From Aphrocallistes beatrix (Eukaryota; Porifera; Hexactinellida; Sceptrulophora; Aphrocallistidae): a stretch of 64,000 nt of DNA. Both the position numbers and the translations under genes were made by a program. Below the pieces are notes generated by a model. That model had not been told where the DNA came from. It worked only from the letters and a program-made list of their open reading frames with translations, and ran no database searches. Positions 33,382-44,796 of the stretch are shown here, piece by piece (the first letter of the stretch is position 1; each line of letters begins with the position of its first letter). The DNA is taken from the NCBI GenBank assembly GCA_963281255.1, contig OY725492.1, positions 3,091,104-3,155,103 on the forward strand. Reading direction: 5' to 3'.

Positions 33382-33403
33382 TATATATATATATATATAT
33401 ATA

Positions 33404-33978
33404 CAGGGTGCGCCAAAAGTTCTGCAACAATAAATTTTACTTAATTGATTTAACCAAGATAATTTAGTTTAACTTTAAATCGGTTTGCATCTATCGAATC
33501 TAGCACTCTTCTATTTTAGAAATGAACACTATTCATTACACAAAATATTTTTTATAAAAATTTTTGAAATATTATATACCCGGGACTCCAATAATCTGAT
33601 TTCAAAAATGTCAAGTTCGAAAATAACTATTTTTCCTGATTAAAAATATTTTTATCTTCCTAAAGTCAGTTATTAATTCAAAATACTAATATATGACTAT
33701 TTCTTTTGGTTTTAAAACCAGTAATCATCAATAAGAAGAACAATTGTTAAAGTATAGTCATAGAATGTACCTAGCATTCGAGGGTTTTTTCGTTTGATTT
33801 TTATCTTTTTTCTAGACACACAAACATTTATGATACACCTTAGCAAATATATTAGGTAAGACAGGCGATTAAAATAATCCATATAATTTTAGAGAAAAAC
33901 GAAATGTCAGATGTTAGATTTACTTGTGTAAGTATAATACATCAACAAAATTTGTTGCAGAACTTTTGGCGCACCCTG
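33404..33978. mobile_element. TA-flanked element, CAGGGTGCGCCAAAAGTTCTG ends
   Basis: Long near-perfect inverted ends (CAGGGTGCGCCAAAAGTTCT, with a TTGCAGAACTTTTGGCGCAC right arm) and TA on both sides. 575 bp, no frame. Tc1/mariner-type miniature element. Confidence 0.9.
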
Positions 33979-34288
33979 TATATATATACATATACATTAA
34001 TCGAGAAAATACTAAACGTCATCGTATCACTTGATAGCAGGGGCGCCTAAATCTATGGGCAATTTAGGAGTTCTGTAGGTCGATTTTAAAATTTCAAAAA
34101 TGCCTTGTTGAAAATCGTTACATAGAGCAACAGGTTGCAAATGGATCTTTTTGCAAAATTTTCAACCTCCAATCCTTTGTGGCAGCATAACTTTTCATGC
34201 TATCTTGATTTCTTGACAGGTAGTGAATGGTCTCAGCTATCACCTTAGCACCTCAGAAGAGGTAAACGAGGCCGTTTTTACTACTTAC

Positions 34289-34890
34289 AGGGTGGGGAAT
34301 AAGTTCTGTCCCAAGCTTTATTAGGTATAGAATTTCTTATACTCAAACAATCTTAGTTATTATGGTCCTTAGAGATTGCAATTCGAATATTTTCAATGAT
34401 TTTAAAAGATTTTTCGATTCTATGACTTAGAAATGTGTTTTGTATGGTGAGTTTTGAGAAAAAAAATGTGTCCTGGTCCGCAGCGAAAATCGTGAATCAG
34501 GGCCCACTGCTTCTATAAATAATGTCTTCATAATCGATGTCCCATAACGATTTAGCACCTGGTAGCTTTCATTCGCCATAGAAATATTTCATAAATCCAC
34601 TGAATTCGTTATCAGAAACGAGAAAAAGTTATTCAGTCGCAGTTCAAATTAGGTACATTTTGCAAAATTCCCCAAAATGGCACTTTTTTAACATCACAAA
34701 GAAATCTGATCCAATTGGTCTTCAAAATGCACTGATCTGAACATCTTATATCTCGACAAATTTAGAGTGTTCGAGGAAAATGTGTGAGCTAATTTTTCCT
34801 AGAATTTGAAGACTCTGGGAAGATAACTTAAAAAGCAGTGGGTCCCTGATTCACGATTTTCGCTGCGGACCAGGACACATTTCTTTTGCA
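34289..34890. mobile_element. CAGGGTGG..TAAGTTCTG family, truncated copy
   Basis: Starts CAGGGTGGGGAATAAGTTCT and follows the complete copies (35907, 53953, 55719) through CCTGGTCCGCAGCGAAAATC and its inverted counterpart, but the right terminal repeat is absent. Confidence 0.75.
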
Positions 34891-35192
34891 GCTTAGATGA
34901 AAACTGAGACTCAATCATGATATCATGGTGGAAAACTCGCAGAGTTATGGTGCCACAAAGAATAGGGGCTGGAAATTTTGCAATTTATTGCTTCATTAGT
35001 TTGTTTTTTTTGGGTGGAGAATAGGAGTTTTTCGTCCAAAACAAGGATTTTTTTGAAAATTTCAAAATCGAACCATTTCATCGAATGTTAACCAAGTATT
35101 TTATCAAGTTTCCATCGAGGAGGGCTGTCGATGAATCGAATGAAAGTTTGACAATCCTTACTATTAAACGCATTAATGTTTGTTTGTTTATC

Positions 35193-35466
35193 CAGTAGGA
35201 CGTCAGTTATCCGAACGGGTTGGGACCGCGGGGGTTCGGATAACTGAAGTTGTTATGTGATTATATAGAAAAGTTGGTCAGTAGCACTAAGTAGTCATAA
35301 TGATAAATATGGATAAAATACTTATTAGCTTATGTAGGTATCATCAATAGTATATAAAATGATGGCAGTGTAATAATTTCAATTATCAACTCAGGATGTA
35401 TCATTTATACATTTATTATATTTTAGTTTGGTCAACCAAGGGGTTCGGATAACTGACGTTCTACTG
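35193..35466. mobile_element. Miniature element, CAGTAGGACGTCAGTTATCC ends
   Basis: Inverted ends CAGTAGGACGTCAGTTATCC and CAGTAGAACGTCAGTTATCC, with a repeated GGGGTTCGGATAACTGA motif. 274 bp, no frame. Confidence 0.85.
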
Positions 35467-35477
35467 TATATATATAT

Positions 35478-35900
35478 AGTCGAACCTGCTATAACGGCCA
35501 CTCTATATAACGGTCACCTGTCTATAGCGGTCACCAATGAACAGTCCCGTCCGAAATTCCATAATTTTGAACCTGCGTATAGCGGTCATCTGCTCAACGC
35601 GGCCAGCGGCCATCCGTTTGTAGTCCCTTACTCACCCTAAAACTGTGTATAACGGCCGCTACCTGTCTATAACGGCCATCACCTTTTTCACTTTTTTATG
35701 TGTTTATTACAGGACCTGTTGCGAACGATAAACAAGTTTCATGTAATTACTTCAAATAATGGATTTCTAAAAACTTATATTTATTGCACTACGTTGATAC
35801 CCTTTGGGGACTAAGACAATCACCGTATATAACGGTCACCTGTGTATAACGGCCAATTTTGTCCAGTCGCTTGGGTGGCCGTTATATACAGGTTCCATTG
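35478..35900. mobile_element. TATAACGGCC family, copy 2 (uninterrupted)
   Basis: Collinear with 26003-27776 minus the nested copy B. Supplies the empty site CGAACCTGCTATAACGG. Confidence 0.85.
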
Positions 35901-35906
35901 TATATA

Positions 35907-36575
35907 CAGGGTGACTTTTAAGTTCTATATTATCAATGATTTTAAAAGATTTTTCGAGTCTAAGACCTAGAACTGTGTTTTGTATGGTGAATTTTGTGGA
36001 GAAAATATGTGTCCTGGCGCGCAGAGAAATTCGAGAATCAGGGCCCACTGCTTTTCAAATTATCTTTCTAGAGTCTTCAAATTCTAGGACAAATTAGCTC
36101 TCACATTTTCCTTGAACACTCTAAATTTGTAGAAATATAGGATGTTTAGATCAGTATATATTGAGAACCGTTTGGATCAGATTTTTGGTGATGTGAAAAA
36201 AAGTGCCATTTTGGGTGATTTTGCAAAATATACAAATAATAACTTTATCTCGTTTCTGATGATGAATTCAATTGAATATTTTCATGGTGAATGAAAGGTA
36301 TCTGGTGCTAAATCGTCATGGAACATCGATTATAGAGACATTTTTTACAGAAGCAGTGACCCTAATTCTCGAATTTCGCTGCGCGCCAGGACACATATTT
36401 TCTCCACAAAACTCACTATACAAAACACAGTTCTAGGTCTTAGACTCGAAAAATCTTTTAAAATCACTGAGAATATTTGAATTACAATCTCTAAAGACCA
36501 TAATAACTAAGATTGTTTGAGTATAAGAAATTTTATACCTAATCAAGCTTGGGAAATAACTTAAAAGCCACCCTG
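35907..36575. mobile_element. CAGGGTG..TAAGTTCT family, complete copy
   Basis: TA-flanked, 669 bp. The two halves are largely reverse complements (GTGTCCTGGCGCGCAG and CTGCGCGCCAGGACAC), so the whole element can fold. No frame. Confidence 0.88.
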
Positions 36576-36579
36576 TATA

Positions 36580-36663
36580 TATAGTACAAGCGCGCTTCGC
36601 TTGCTTGCGCTGCGCGGCTTGCGGACACACAATCAATTCGTTACAGATATATATATATATATA
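36580..36663. repeat. Family X head fragment followed by (AT)n
   Basis: CAAGCGCGCTTCGCTTGCTT joined directly to CAATTCGTTACAGATATAT: the middle of the unit is deleted, leaving head and tail. Confidence 0.7.
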
Positions 36664-37195
36664 CAAGTATCCCTAGCCGTTCGCGGGGGTTACGTTCCTG
36701 AGTATTGTCGTAAATGGCAAAATCGCGTACGGCAATACGTTGGTTCAATGAGAATAGTGGGGTTACGTTCCTAGATTATAAAAACCACGCTAGATACAGT
36801 TTGCTAAATACTTTATTGATTCAATAGTTGTAATACTGATACAAACACTGGCACAAGTGAAATGGTAGTAATAAATGAAGTGATAAATGAAAGATATAGA
36901 TCCCCTAGTAGCAAACCTTCTTCTTAGGCATGATGTAATTATTAGGTAGAAAATTATAAGTATAGAGTCTAGTATTATTATAGAACAATACAAACAGTAA
37001 ATGATATTGCCAGGATAATATTTAAGTAGATACGTATAAGGTTATGGACTTATGGTAGCCCATGAAACTACTGAAGAGAGTAACGAAAACCGCGAATAGT
37101 CGAGGGAACGAGTCGCGAATAGCAAAACAAGACAAAAATTTCCGCAAATAGTCGAAACTGCGAATGGCAAACTCGCGAACTGCGAGGGCTGCCTG
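36664..37195. mobile_element. TA-flanked element with GTTCGCG-rich ends
   Basis: Left CAAGTATCCCTAGCCGTTCGCG, right (inverted) CAGGCAGCCCTCGCAGTTCGCG, TA flanks. Interior repeats of the type AATAGTCGAAAC and GCGAATAG. No frame. Confidence 0.75.
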
Positions 37196-37320
37196 TATAT
37201 ATACAAACAAATATATAAACATTAATCGAGTTTTAATAGTAAGGATATATACACGAACCTACCAAAAGTCTTCGTACACCAAGGATATTAGTCAATTGTT
37301 TAATTTCATTATAGACCAAC

Positions 37321-38974
37321 CATAGCCTACTATATATAAGGCCTAAGAGTAACTTAACCAGGGATGCGGTAGAAGATGGATGAAGAAATACATGAGCTGC
37401 CTTAAATCATTAACAAAGCACAATAGAGCTTAGGAATGTATTACCAGCAGGCCTGGGGTAATAGTAATATGTAATAGTAATTGTAATAGTAACGATTACA
37501 TTTTAGAAGTAATAGTAATAGTAATAGTAATAGTGTTTTCAAAATAGGATGTAATAGTAATAGTAATATATTACATTTCAAAGTAATTTACCCCAGGCCT
37601 GACCTGTAGGGAGACTATTTAGCATCGCAGGAAAATTATTTAAGCCAGATAGATGTTCATTGTCTGATGCAGTTTTTCATAAGTTAATCATGATCAAATG
37701 TAATTCACACGTATGATAAATTTAGTGGAATTAGTTATTTGCTTAGGTTAGATAGGTTAGATATTTTGTTTGTATGGGATAATCAATTAAATAATAAACT
37801 TCAAATATTCTGAATCATAGCAAAGTCTAAGTAATTGTCAAGAAATTTGTAATAGTAATAGTAATAAGTAATAGTAATAGTAATAGTAATAAGTAATAGT
37901 AATAGTAATAGTAATATATTACATATAAACAAAATGTAATTGTAATAGTAATAGTAATTGGAAAAAATATAAGTAATAGTAATAGTAATATATTACATTT
38001 CAAAGTAATTGACCCCAGGCCTGATTACCAGCATATATAAATATGGTGTCAAAGCACCCATATCCGTTGTTAAAATTTAGATTAGTCATCAAATGATTGC
38101 GCAACAGGTTATATATGGGTCAAATTTAGTGATTTTCAGAGGCCGTTTAAGGCCACTTCTAAGTGTTTTTAGTATAAGGTTTTTCGCATAGAACTTAGAA
38201 GTGAATGTGTTAATACTAAAAATTTGGAATCTTTTCATGGAATGTTCTTACATTCCAGTGTTGCTATGGAAACGTGTTTTGGTCATTTGGGGCTATATCT
38301 TGAAAACAGCGATAGCTAGACATTCAAATATAATCCCATTTGATAGCAAATAGGCTACTTCCTATTTAGCTATAATACAATTTCTGTGTCTAAATTCAAT
38401 GGTTTACGAGATATTCGGCAAATTACCAAATGTGACCAATATGATAAATTGTCTAATAACTCGTAAATTATTGAATTAAGACATAGAAATTGTATTATAG
38501 CTTAATAGGAAGTAGCCTATTTGCTATCAAATGGGATTATATTTGAATGTCTAGCTATCGCTGTTTTCAAGATATAGCCCCAACTGACCAAAACACGTTT
38601 CCATAGCAACACTGGAATGTAAGTACATTCCATGAAAAAATTCCAAATTTTTAGTATTAACACATTCACTTCTCAGTTCTATGCGAAAAACCTTATACTA
38701 AAAACACTTAGAAGTGCCCTTAAACGACCTCTGAAAATCACTAAATTTGACCTAAATATAGCCTGTTGCGCAATCATTTGATGGCTAATCTAAATTTTAA
38801 CAACGGATATGGGTGCTTTGACACCATATTTATATATGCTGGTAATACATTCCTAAGCTCTATTGTGCTTTGTTAATGATTTAAGGCAGCTCATGTATTT
38901 CTTCAACCATCTTCTGCTGCATCCCTAGTGCCAAATTCGCAAGTTACTCTGAGGCCTTATTATAGTAGGCTATG
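37321..38974. mobile_element. Palindromic CATAGCC...GGCTATG element, copy P2
   Basis: The two arms are reverse complements along nearly their full length and meet near 38430 (AATATGATAAATTG). Ends CATAGCCTACTATATATAAG; 7-bp duplication GACCAAC at 37314-37320 and 38975-38981. The left arm is interrupted by the hAT element at 37448-38023. Non-coding. The arms include CATTCCAGTGTTGCTATGG, as in P3 and P4. Confidence 0.88.
37448..38023. mobile_element. hAT-type element with (GTAATA)n arms
   Basis: Ends CAGGCCTGGGGTAA / CAGGCCTGGGGTCAA and a perfect 8-bp duplication ATTACCAG (37440-37447, 38024-38031). The intact right arm of the host P2 gives the empty site near 38840. Both arms are long runs of GTAATAGTAATAG. 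An internal CCCCAGGCCTG at about 37600 suggests a composite or rearranged left half. Confidence 0.92.
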
Positions 38975-39228
38975 GACCAACCAATTATATTTCAATCTCC
39001 TCTATTCATAAGTCCACTGCCACTAAACTTGGTATTTTCTATTGAAAATGCTATTTACTTATTCATTTTTTTCTGTTAATTAAAAGTGCATAAAATTTTT
39101 TCTTTATAACCTCAATATACTTTATTTTATTTTACATAGCTCTTATTTGATTGGTCATTTTCAAGTCCGATATTTCGTGGTGTAATAGTATATCATAATA
39201 ATTTTATTAGTTATTAGTAGAAATAGTT

Positions 39229-39360
39229 GTGCCCAGGAAAAAAGAGATAGCTTCAGATCTGACGGCGCAAGCTGTTGGACTACATAGAGGCGGACGTTCT
39301 CTTGGCAATATTGCGACCATTATTTCCTTACCACGTTCTACTGTGATAGTCTATTCTTGA
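39229..39360 (+). pseudogene. Tc1-type transposase fragment (N-terminal helix-turn-helix)
   Basis: About 43 residues with the pattern LTAQAVGLHRGGRSLGNIA and LPRSTV, resembling the first paired-like HTH of Tc1 transposases. A stop follows and then the assembly gap 36 bases on, so the rest may be missing data. Too short for subfamily assignment. Confidence 0.6.
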
Positions 39361-39396
39361 TCATTGGAAGAAAACTAAATCAGTTTATAATCAAAA

Positions 39397-39596
39397 NNNN
39401 NNNNNNNNNNNNNNNNNNNNNNNNNNNNNNNNNNNNNNNNNNNNNNNNNNNNNNNNNNNNNNNNNNNNNNNNNNNNNNNNNNNNNNNNNNNNNNNNNNNN
39501 NNNNNNNNNNNNNNNNNNNNNNNNNNNNNNNNNNNNNNNNNNNNNNNNNNNNNNNNNNNNNNNNNNNNNNNNNNNNNNNNNNNNNNNNNNNNNNNN
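39397..39596. other. Assembly gap (200 N)
   Basis: Exactly 200 undetermined bases, a round number that suggests a placeholder of unknown true size. It falls inside the interval where RNF213's RING and RZ exons are expected. Confidence 0.98.
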
Positions 39597-40627
39597 AAAC
39601 AAACAAGTACATTCGAAATAGATTCATAGCACAGCACGGCAAGACTAACAATAGACACTAAGTAGGAATAAACATTATTGAAATGGTGAATTACATGAAT
39701 TAAAATTAGTAAACTGAGGGATGTTATGAAGAGAAGATAATATTCTAAGATTAATCAAAACGTCGTTATTCTGTTAGACATCACTTCTCTTTCTTCATCC
39801 TTTATCCGGCCTTGTCACACCATTCCTAAGAAAGAAAAGAATTATTATACTTCACAACAACACAATTCTCTCACACATATCAATCCATTTGTCACATCAA
39901 CTATGATTAAAATTAATACTAGTAATTAAGCACGAGTTGAACCGGGATAAAACTGTTTTGGAAGAACTTCAGAGTTAGCAATTTGATGAAAGTTTTATGG
40001 ATAATACAAGTAGTAACTCAGTCGATAATAGCAATATATGGATACATAAGTGACCCCTGTCTAATAAATCTATGATAATTTATTGAGATCCCTTATCAGT
40101 TGTTAAATAGGTTAGATTTTTTGTATAAGAGAAAACTGTACACCCAGCCACGTTATTTAGGTACTCAAATTGTGAATTATTAAATACATTTCATTAAAAT
40201 CCCTGCAAACTATTCAAATATTATTTAAGAGCTATGACTACTGTTAATAGTAAAGTTGTTTCAGCTTCAGTGGGGATGCGGGCGGGCGTTATATCATGAC
40301 CGTTATCTCATTATTTTATAATTGGCTACAAACATTTAATTCAAGCATTGAAGTCTCAATAAACATCAATATATTTTGAAATGCTGATATATCGACTCGA
40401 TCTCTAGCAATAAATCCTTGTACCTGAAATATAATGAGATACTGATCCCAAATGACAATATATGCGATAGCTAAATATTGATGCGGGCGAGGAGATGAAA
40501 CACGGTCCTAATTAAAAGTCCTATACTAGGATTATTGGATTGTTGTTTAATCGAAAAAAAATGTGAGATGATTGGATAATTGAACTCGACGTTCACTATC
40601 CAAAATTTGACTATAAGAAATATTATA
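39597..40627 (+). other. Unassigned sequence after the gap
   Basis: AT-rich sequence with no recognisable exon or repeat. A short reverse-strand stretch around 39790-39830 might be the tail of the THAP-type gene remnant, but this is weak. Confidence 0.35.
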
Positions 40628-40806
40628 CAGTCAGGGTCGCTTATTGTTAACCACCAAGGGACCAAAAAATCTGTTCATAATATAATTCATATTAAGCGAA
40701 TTTGATTCAATACAAATCCTATCTATAAAATGAAACTGGGACCAGGAGGTTAGTTCATAATAAACGAATGTTCATATTAAGAGGGTTCATAATAAACGAT
40801 CCTGAC
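40628..40806. mobile_element. TA-flanked miniature element, CAGTCAGGGTCGCTTATTG ends
   Basis: About 180 bp; left CAGTCAGGGTCGCTTATTGT, right (inverted) AGTCAGGATCGTTTATTATG; TA flanks. No frame. Confidence 0.8.
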
Positions 40807-41037
40807 TATAGTTTGAATGAGATATCTGACAATATAAGCTGAAATGATGTTTTATTCAGTTTTAATGGATCATTTTGTATTCGAGCCTGTTAGTAAATAT
40901 AGGTTTCTGAAATAATTATCTTAATTAAAAAAAAAAGTTATTGGACACATGAGCTATCCAGGCGTTTCGTAGGTCGAGCGTCGAGGTCGCTAAGCTAAGA
41001 AAGAAGATCTGAAAATGAACTAACTAAGAACTTATCT

Positions 41038-42077
41038 ACCTTTTCTTCATTGTCAGTTACGCTCTTAGTAGAGTAGGCAGATTCCATCAGGAATCGTTCA
41101 GTGTGGTCCAAAGATAGTCTCTTAGGCTTGGAATTCCATTCAGAAAGATAGGAAGGGTTTTCAGGGAATATACTTGGTACTGAAGTTTTCTTTAGAGCTA
41201 TTCTATCCTGGAAACTGTAACAGTACGAAGCCCGTCATTGTAGGTAATGGTTCTCTCGATGTCATCTGGTTTGAAATAATGTATATGTCACGGTGAAACT
41301 TAAAATCTGGGGGAATTTTAAAATCCCCCAGTGGAAATTAAAATTGGAGTTTCCATTGGGGGGAATTTCAATTGGAGTTTCCCCTAATGGAAATTTAAAT
41401 CTCCCTAGTGGGAACTCTAATTATAATTTGCCCTGGGGGAATTTAAATTTCTAAAGACTAGATTTTGCCGTACAAAATTGGGAGTTTCCCCTAGTGGAAA
41501 TTTAAATTTCCCTAGTGGGAACTCTAATTAGGGGCAATTTAAAGTTTCACCAGTGGGACACCCAATTGTAAACGGCAAAATTTAGTCATTTGATTTTAAA
41601 TACCCCCAGGGCAAATTATAATTAGAGTTCCCACTAGGGAAATTTAAATTCCCACTAGGGGAAACTCCAAATTTTTGTACGGCAAAATCTAGTCTTTAGA
41701 AATTTAAATTCCCCCAGGGCAAATTATAATTAGAGTTCCGACTAGGGAAATTTAAATTACCACTAGGGGAAACTCCAATTGGAAATTGTACTAAGAGAAT
41801 TTCCAATTTTAATTTTCCCTGGGGGAACTTCAAATTCCACCAAATTTGAACCTTCCCCATGACATATACATACCTAAACGGTGTGTGGAAGTGTAGATGT
41901 GACAATCAGTTAATACGTATAACACATAAATGATAGAAACTTACTCACATTAGCGTGTTTGCTTCCTAGTCTTTCCGTGGGCGTGGAATTACCCTAAACG
42001 ATTCTTTGGGAAATGAAAAGCAGAGGGATATTCTGCTCCACTATTATAATTGGGCAGCCTGGAACAACACAGGACAT
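41038..42077 (-). pseudogene. THAP-domain zinc-finger gene remnant, two exon-like pieces
   Basis: Piece 1 (42077 down to 41993) starts MSCVVPGC, then after a one-base shift reads a segment with FHFPKN, and ends at GG before GTAATT. Piece 2 (about 41281 to 41038) reads HYFKPDDIERTI, a stop/shift, then ALKKTSVPSIFPENPSYL, and ends before GTAGAT. Together they follow the THAP C2CH order: MP.C..PGC ... FP ... HF.PDD.ER ... LK..AVPSIF. THAP domains are DNA-binding fingers shared by host regulators and P-type transposases. The miniature element at 41282-41868 lies between the pieces. At least two frame breaks make it non-functional as read. Confidence 0.55.
41282..41868. mobile_element. Miniature element with TATATGTCAYGG ends and GGGGAATTTAAATT words
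   Basis: Ends TATATGTCACGG / TATATGTCATGG. The body is nearly all permutations of CCCTAGTGGGAACTCTAATT and GGGGGAATTTAAATT in both orientations. No frame of its own. Confidence 0.75.
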
Positions 42078-42468
42078 GTCGTTCCGGAAGAGTAATAAAG
42101 ATGGATGCTTATGTGGAGTGTTTCGGATCAACTTTGAGTCGTGTATAGGAAAATACAGTGATTTGTAAAACTTCACAACAAGGTAGCAAATAGATATATA
42201 ATTCATGTGGTTGATTTTAAAACAAAACAAGTAAGTAGTATGTTAATATATAAGTAATATGGTTGCTTAAAATTAGTTTAACCACAAATTCTCTACAGTG
42301 CCATCCTCGAACCATTATGAAGAAAATCGATGTAGAATTAATGAAAATGATCATTATATAATATACAAAGTTATATACCAACATAATCTAACCATTTTCA
42401 GAAAAATTCACTTAGCTCGTTTAACCAATCCATGGTCCAGGAAAAAAGGTCTGCGCCATTGCCTTGGT
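42078..42468 (+). other. Unassigned sequence before element P3
   Basis: No exon or repeat recognised with confidence. A CTCTACAG at 42291-42298 could be an acceptor, but the following codons match nothing I know. Confidence 0.35.
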
Positions 42469-42730
42469 CATAGCCTACTGTATATAAGGCCTCACAGTAA
42501 CTTGCGGATTTGGGACTAGGGATGCGGAGGAAGACCGTTGAACTAATACATGAGCTGCCTTAAATCATTTACAAAGCACAATAGAGCTTAGGAATGTATT
42601 ATCAGCATATATAAATATGGTGTCAAAGTACCCATATCCGTTGTTAAAAATTTGATTAGTCACCATATGATTGCGCAATAGGTTATATTTATGACAAATT
42701 TGGTGATTTTCAGAGACCGTTTAGGGGCAT

Positions 42731-43685
42731 GGGGCCGCTGCATTAGTTCGAATTTGGACAGCTGGCATTAGTTCGAATTTGGACAGTTGGCATTAGTTCG
42801 ACAATAATTTCAGACAGTTGGCATTAGTTCGACAATAATTTCAGACAGTTGGCATTAGTTCGACAGTAATTTCAGACAGTTGGCATTAGTTCGACAGTAA
42901 TTTCAGACAGTTGGCATTAGTTCGACAATAATTTCAGACAGTTGGCATTAGTTCGACAATAATTTCAGACAGTTGGCATTAGTTCGACAGTAATTTCAGA
43001 CAGTTAGCATTAGTTCGACAGTAATTTTAGACAGTTGGTATTAGTTCGACAGTAATTTCAGACAGCTGGCATTAGTTCGACAATAATTTCAGACAGTTGG
43101 CATTAGTTCGACAGTAATTTCAGACAGTTAGCATTAGTTCGACAGTAATTTTAGACAGTTGGTATTAGTTCGACAGTAATTTCAGACAGCTGGCATTAGT
43201 TCGACAATAATTTCAGACAGTTGGCAAATAATCGCAGAAAGTGAAAGTAGGCATTTTAAGTTTGAAACAATGTCAAATTGACCGTGAAAGTAGGCATTTT
43301 AAGTTTGAAACAACGTCAAATTGACCGTGAAAGTAGGCATTTTAATTTTGTGAGGTTTAGAAGCATAACAATGAACAAAAATCAAGAATTGATCATATAG
43401 AACTAACGACTACATACAGAATTCGAACTAATGCCAACTGTCTGAAATTATTGTCGAACTAATGCCAACTGTCTGAAATTACTGTCGAACTAATGCCAAC
43501 TGTCTAAAATTACTGTCGAACTAATGCCAACTGTCTGAAATTACTGTCGAACTAATGCCAACTGTCTGAATTTACTGTCGAACTAATGCCAACTGTCTGA
43601 AATTACTGTCGAACTAATGCCAACTGTCTGAAATTATTGTCGAACTAATGCCAACTGTCCAAATTCGAACTAATGCAGGCGCCCC
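42731..43685. mobile_element. Element with arms of inverted ~36-bp tandem arrays
   Basis: About 13 head-to-tail copies of a unit GGCATTAGTTCGACA(A/G)TAATTTCAGACAGTT on the left and about 7 inverted copies on the right, separated by ~190 bp that itself has GTGAAAGTAGGCATTTTAA three times. Ends GGGGCCGCTGCATTAG / GGGGCGCCTGCATTAG. A 9-bp duplication TAGGGGCAT flanks it (42722-42730, 43686-43694), confirmed by the empty site in the opposite arm near 44257. A 9-bp duplication and G-rich ends suggest a Mutator-like element; this is inference. Confidence 0.85.
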
Positions 43686-44679
43686 TAGGGGCATTTCTAA
43701 GTGTTTTTATTGTAAAATTATTCGCATAGAACTGAGATGTGAATGGATTAATACGAAAAATTTGGAATTTTTTCATGGAATGTTGGTACATTCCAGTGTT
43801 GCTATGGAAACGTGTTTTGGTCAGTTGGCGTTATATCTTGAAAACTGCAATGGCTACACATTCAAATGTAATTCCATTTGATAGCGAATATACTACTTCC
43901 TATTAAGTGATAATATAATTTTGACCTCTAAATTCAATAGTTTATGAGATATCCGACAATGTACCATATTGGTCACATTTGATAATTTGTCGAATATCTC
44001 ATAAACTATTGAATTTAGAGGTCGAAATTATATTATCACTTAATAGGAAGTAGTATATTCGCTATCAAATGGAATTACATTTGAATGTGTAGCCATTGCA
44101 GTTTTCAAGATATAACGCCAACTGACCAAAACACGTTTCCATAGCAACACTGGAATGTACCAACATTCCATGAAAAAATTCCAAATTTTTCGTATTAACC
44201 CATTCACATCTCAGTTCTATGCGAATAATTTTACAATAAAAACACTTAGAAATGCCCCTAAACGGTCTCTGAAAATCACCAAATTTGTCATAAATATTAC
44301 CTATTGTGCAATCATATGGTGACTAATCAAATTTTTAACAACGGATATGGGTACTTTGACACCATATTTATATATGCTGATAATACATTCCTAAGCTCTA
44401 TTGTGCTTTGTAAATGATTTAAGGCAACTCATGTATTAGTTCAACGGTCTTCCTCCGCATCCCTAGTCCCAAATCAGCAAGTTACTGTGAGGCCTGTTTC
44501 ATGATATACTGACCCGCATGATAGAGTGACCCGCACCATGGATATGTTATTGCTGTGATAGACTGACCCGCACAATGGATATGTTTTACTGTGATATAGT
44601 GACCCGCATACTAGATTTATAAGTAACTGTGATATAGTAAACCGTTATTTAACTTCTAACTTGCTTCTTGTTCTACAAA

Positions 44680-44796
44680 ATGAATTCCAAAGAACACCAT
44701 AATTTTATTACGTACTTAATGTACGATCAATACCCGGCAGAGATTTTAGATCTCGATACCGTACAGGCATGCAGATATGCGACAAGATCAAAATAA
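44680..44796 (+). other. Short open frame upstream of the OTU frame
   Basis: ATG at 44680, 38 codons, TAA. It overlaps the first codons of the OTU frame in another phase. It could be the true N-terminus of the same protein, separated by a one- or two-base shift, or be chance. Confidence 0.35.

Noticed and set aside
39357..39658. Open frames across the N gap
   Set aside because: They contain ~66-80 undetermined residues and exist only because N does not give stops.
42299..42430. A possible RNF213 exon after CTCTACAG
   Set aside because: Only ~20 codons open in the first frame and no match to any RNF213 segment or zinc-finger pattern.
43400..43680. Possible CRISPR-like array of ~36-bp repeats at 42731-43685
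   Set aside because: Units are direct repeats without unique spacers, arranged as inverted arrays inside a bordered transposon in an animal genome.
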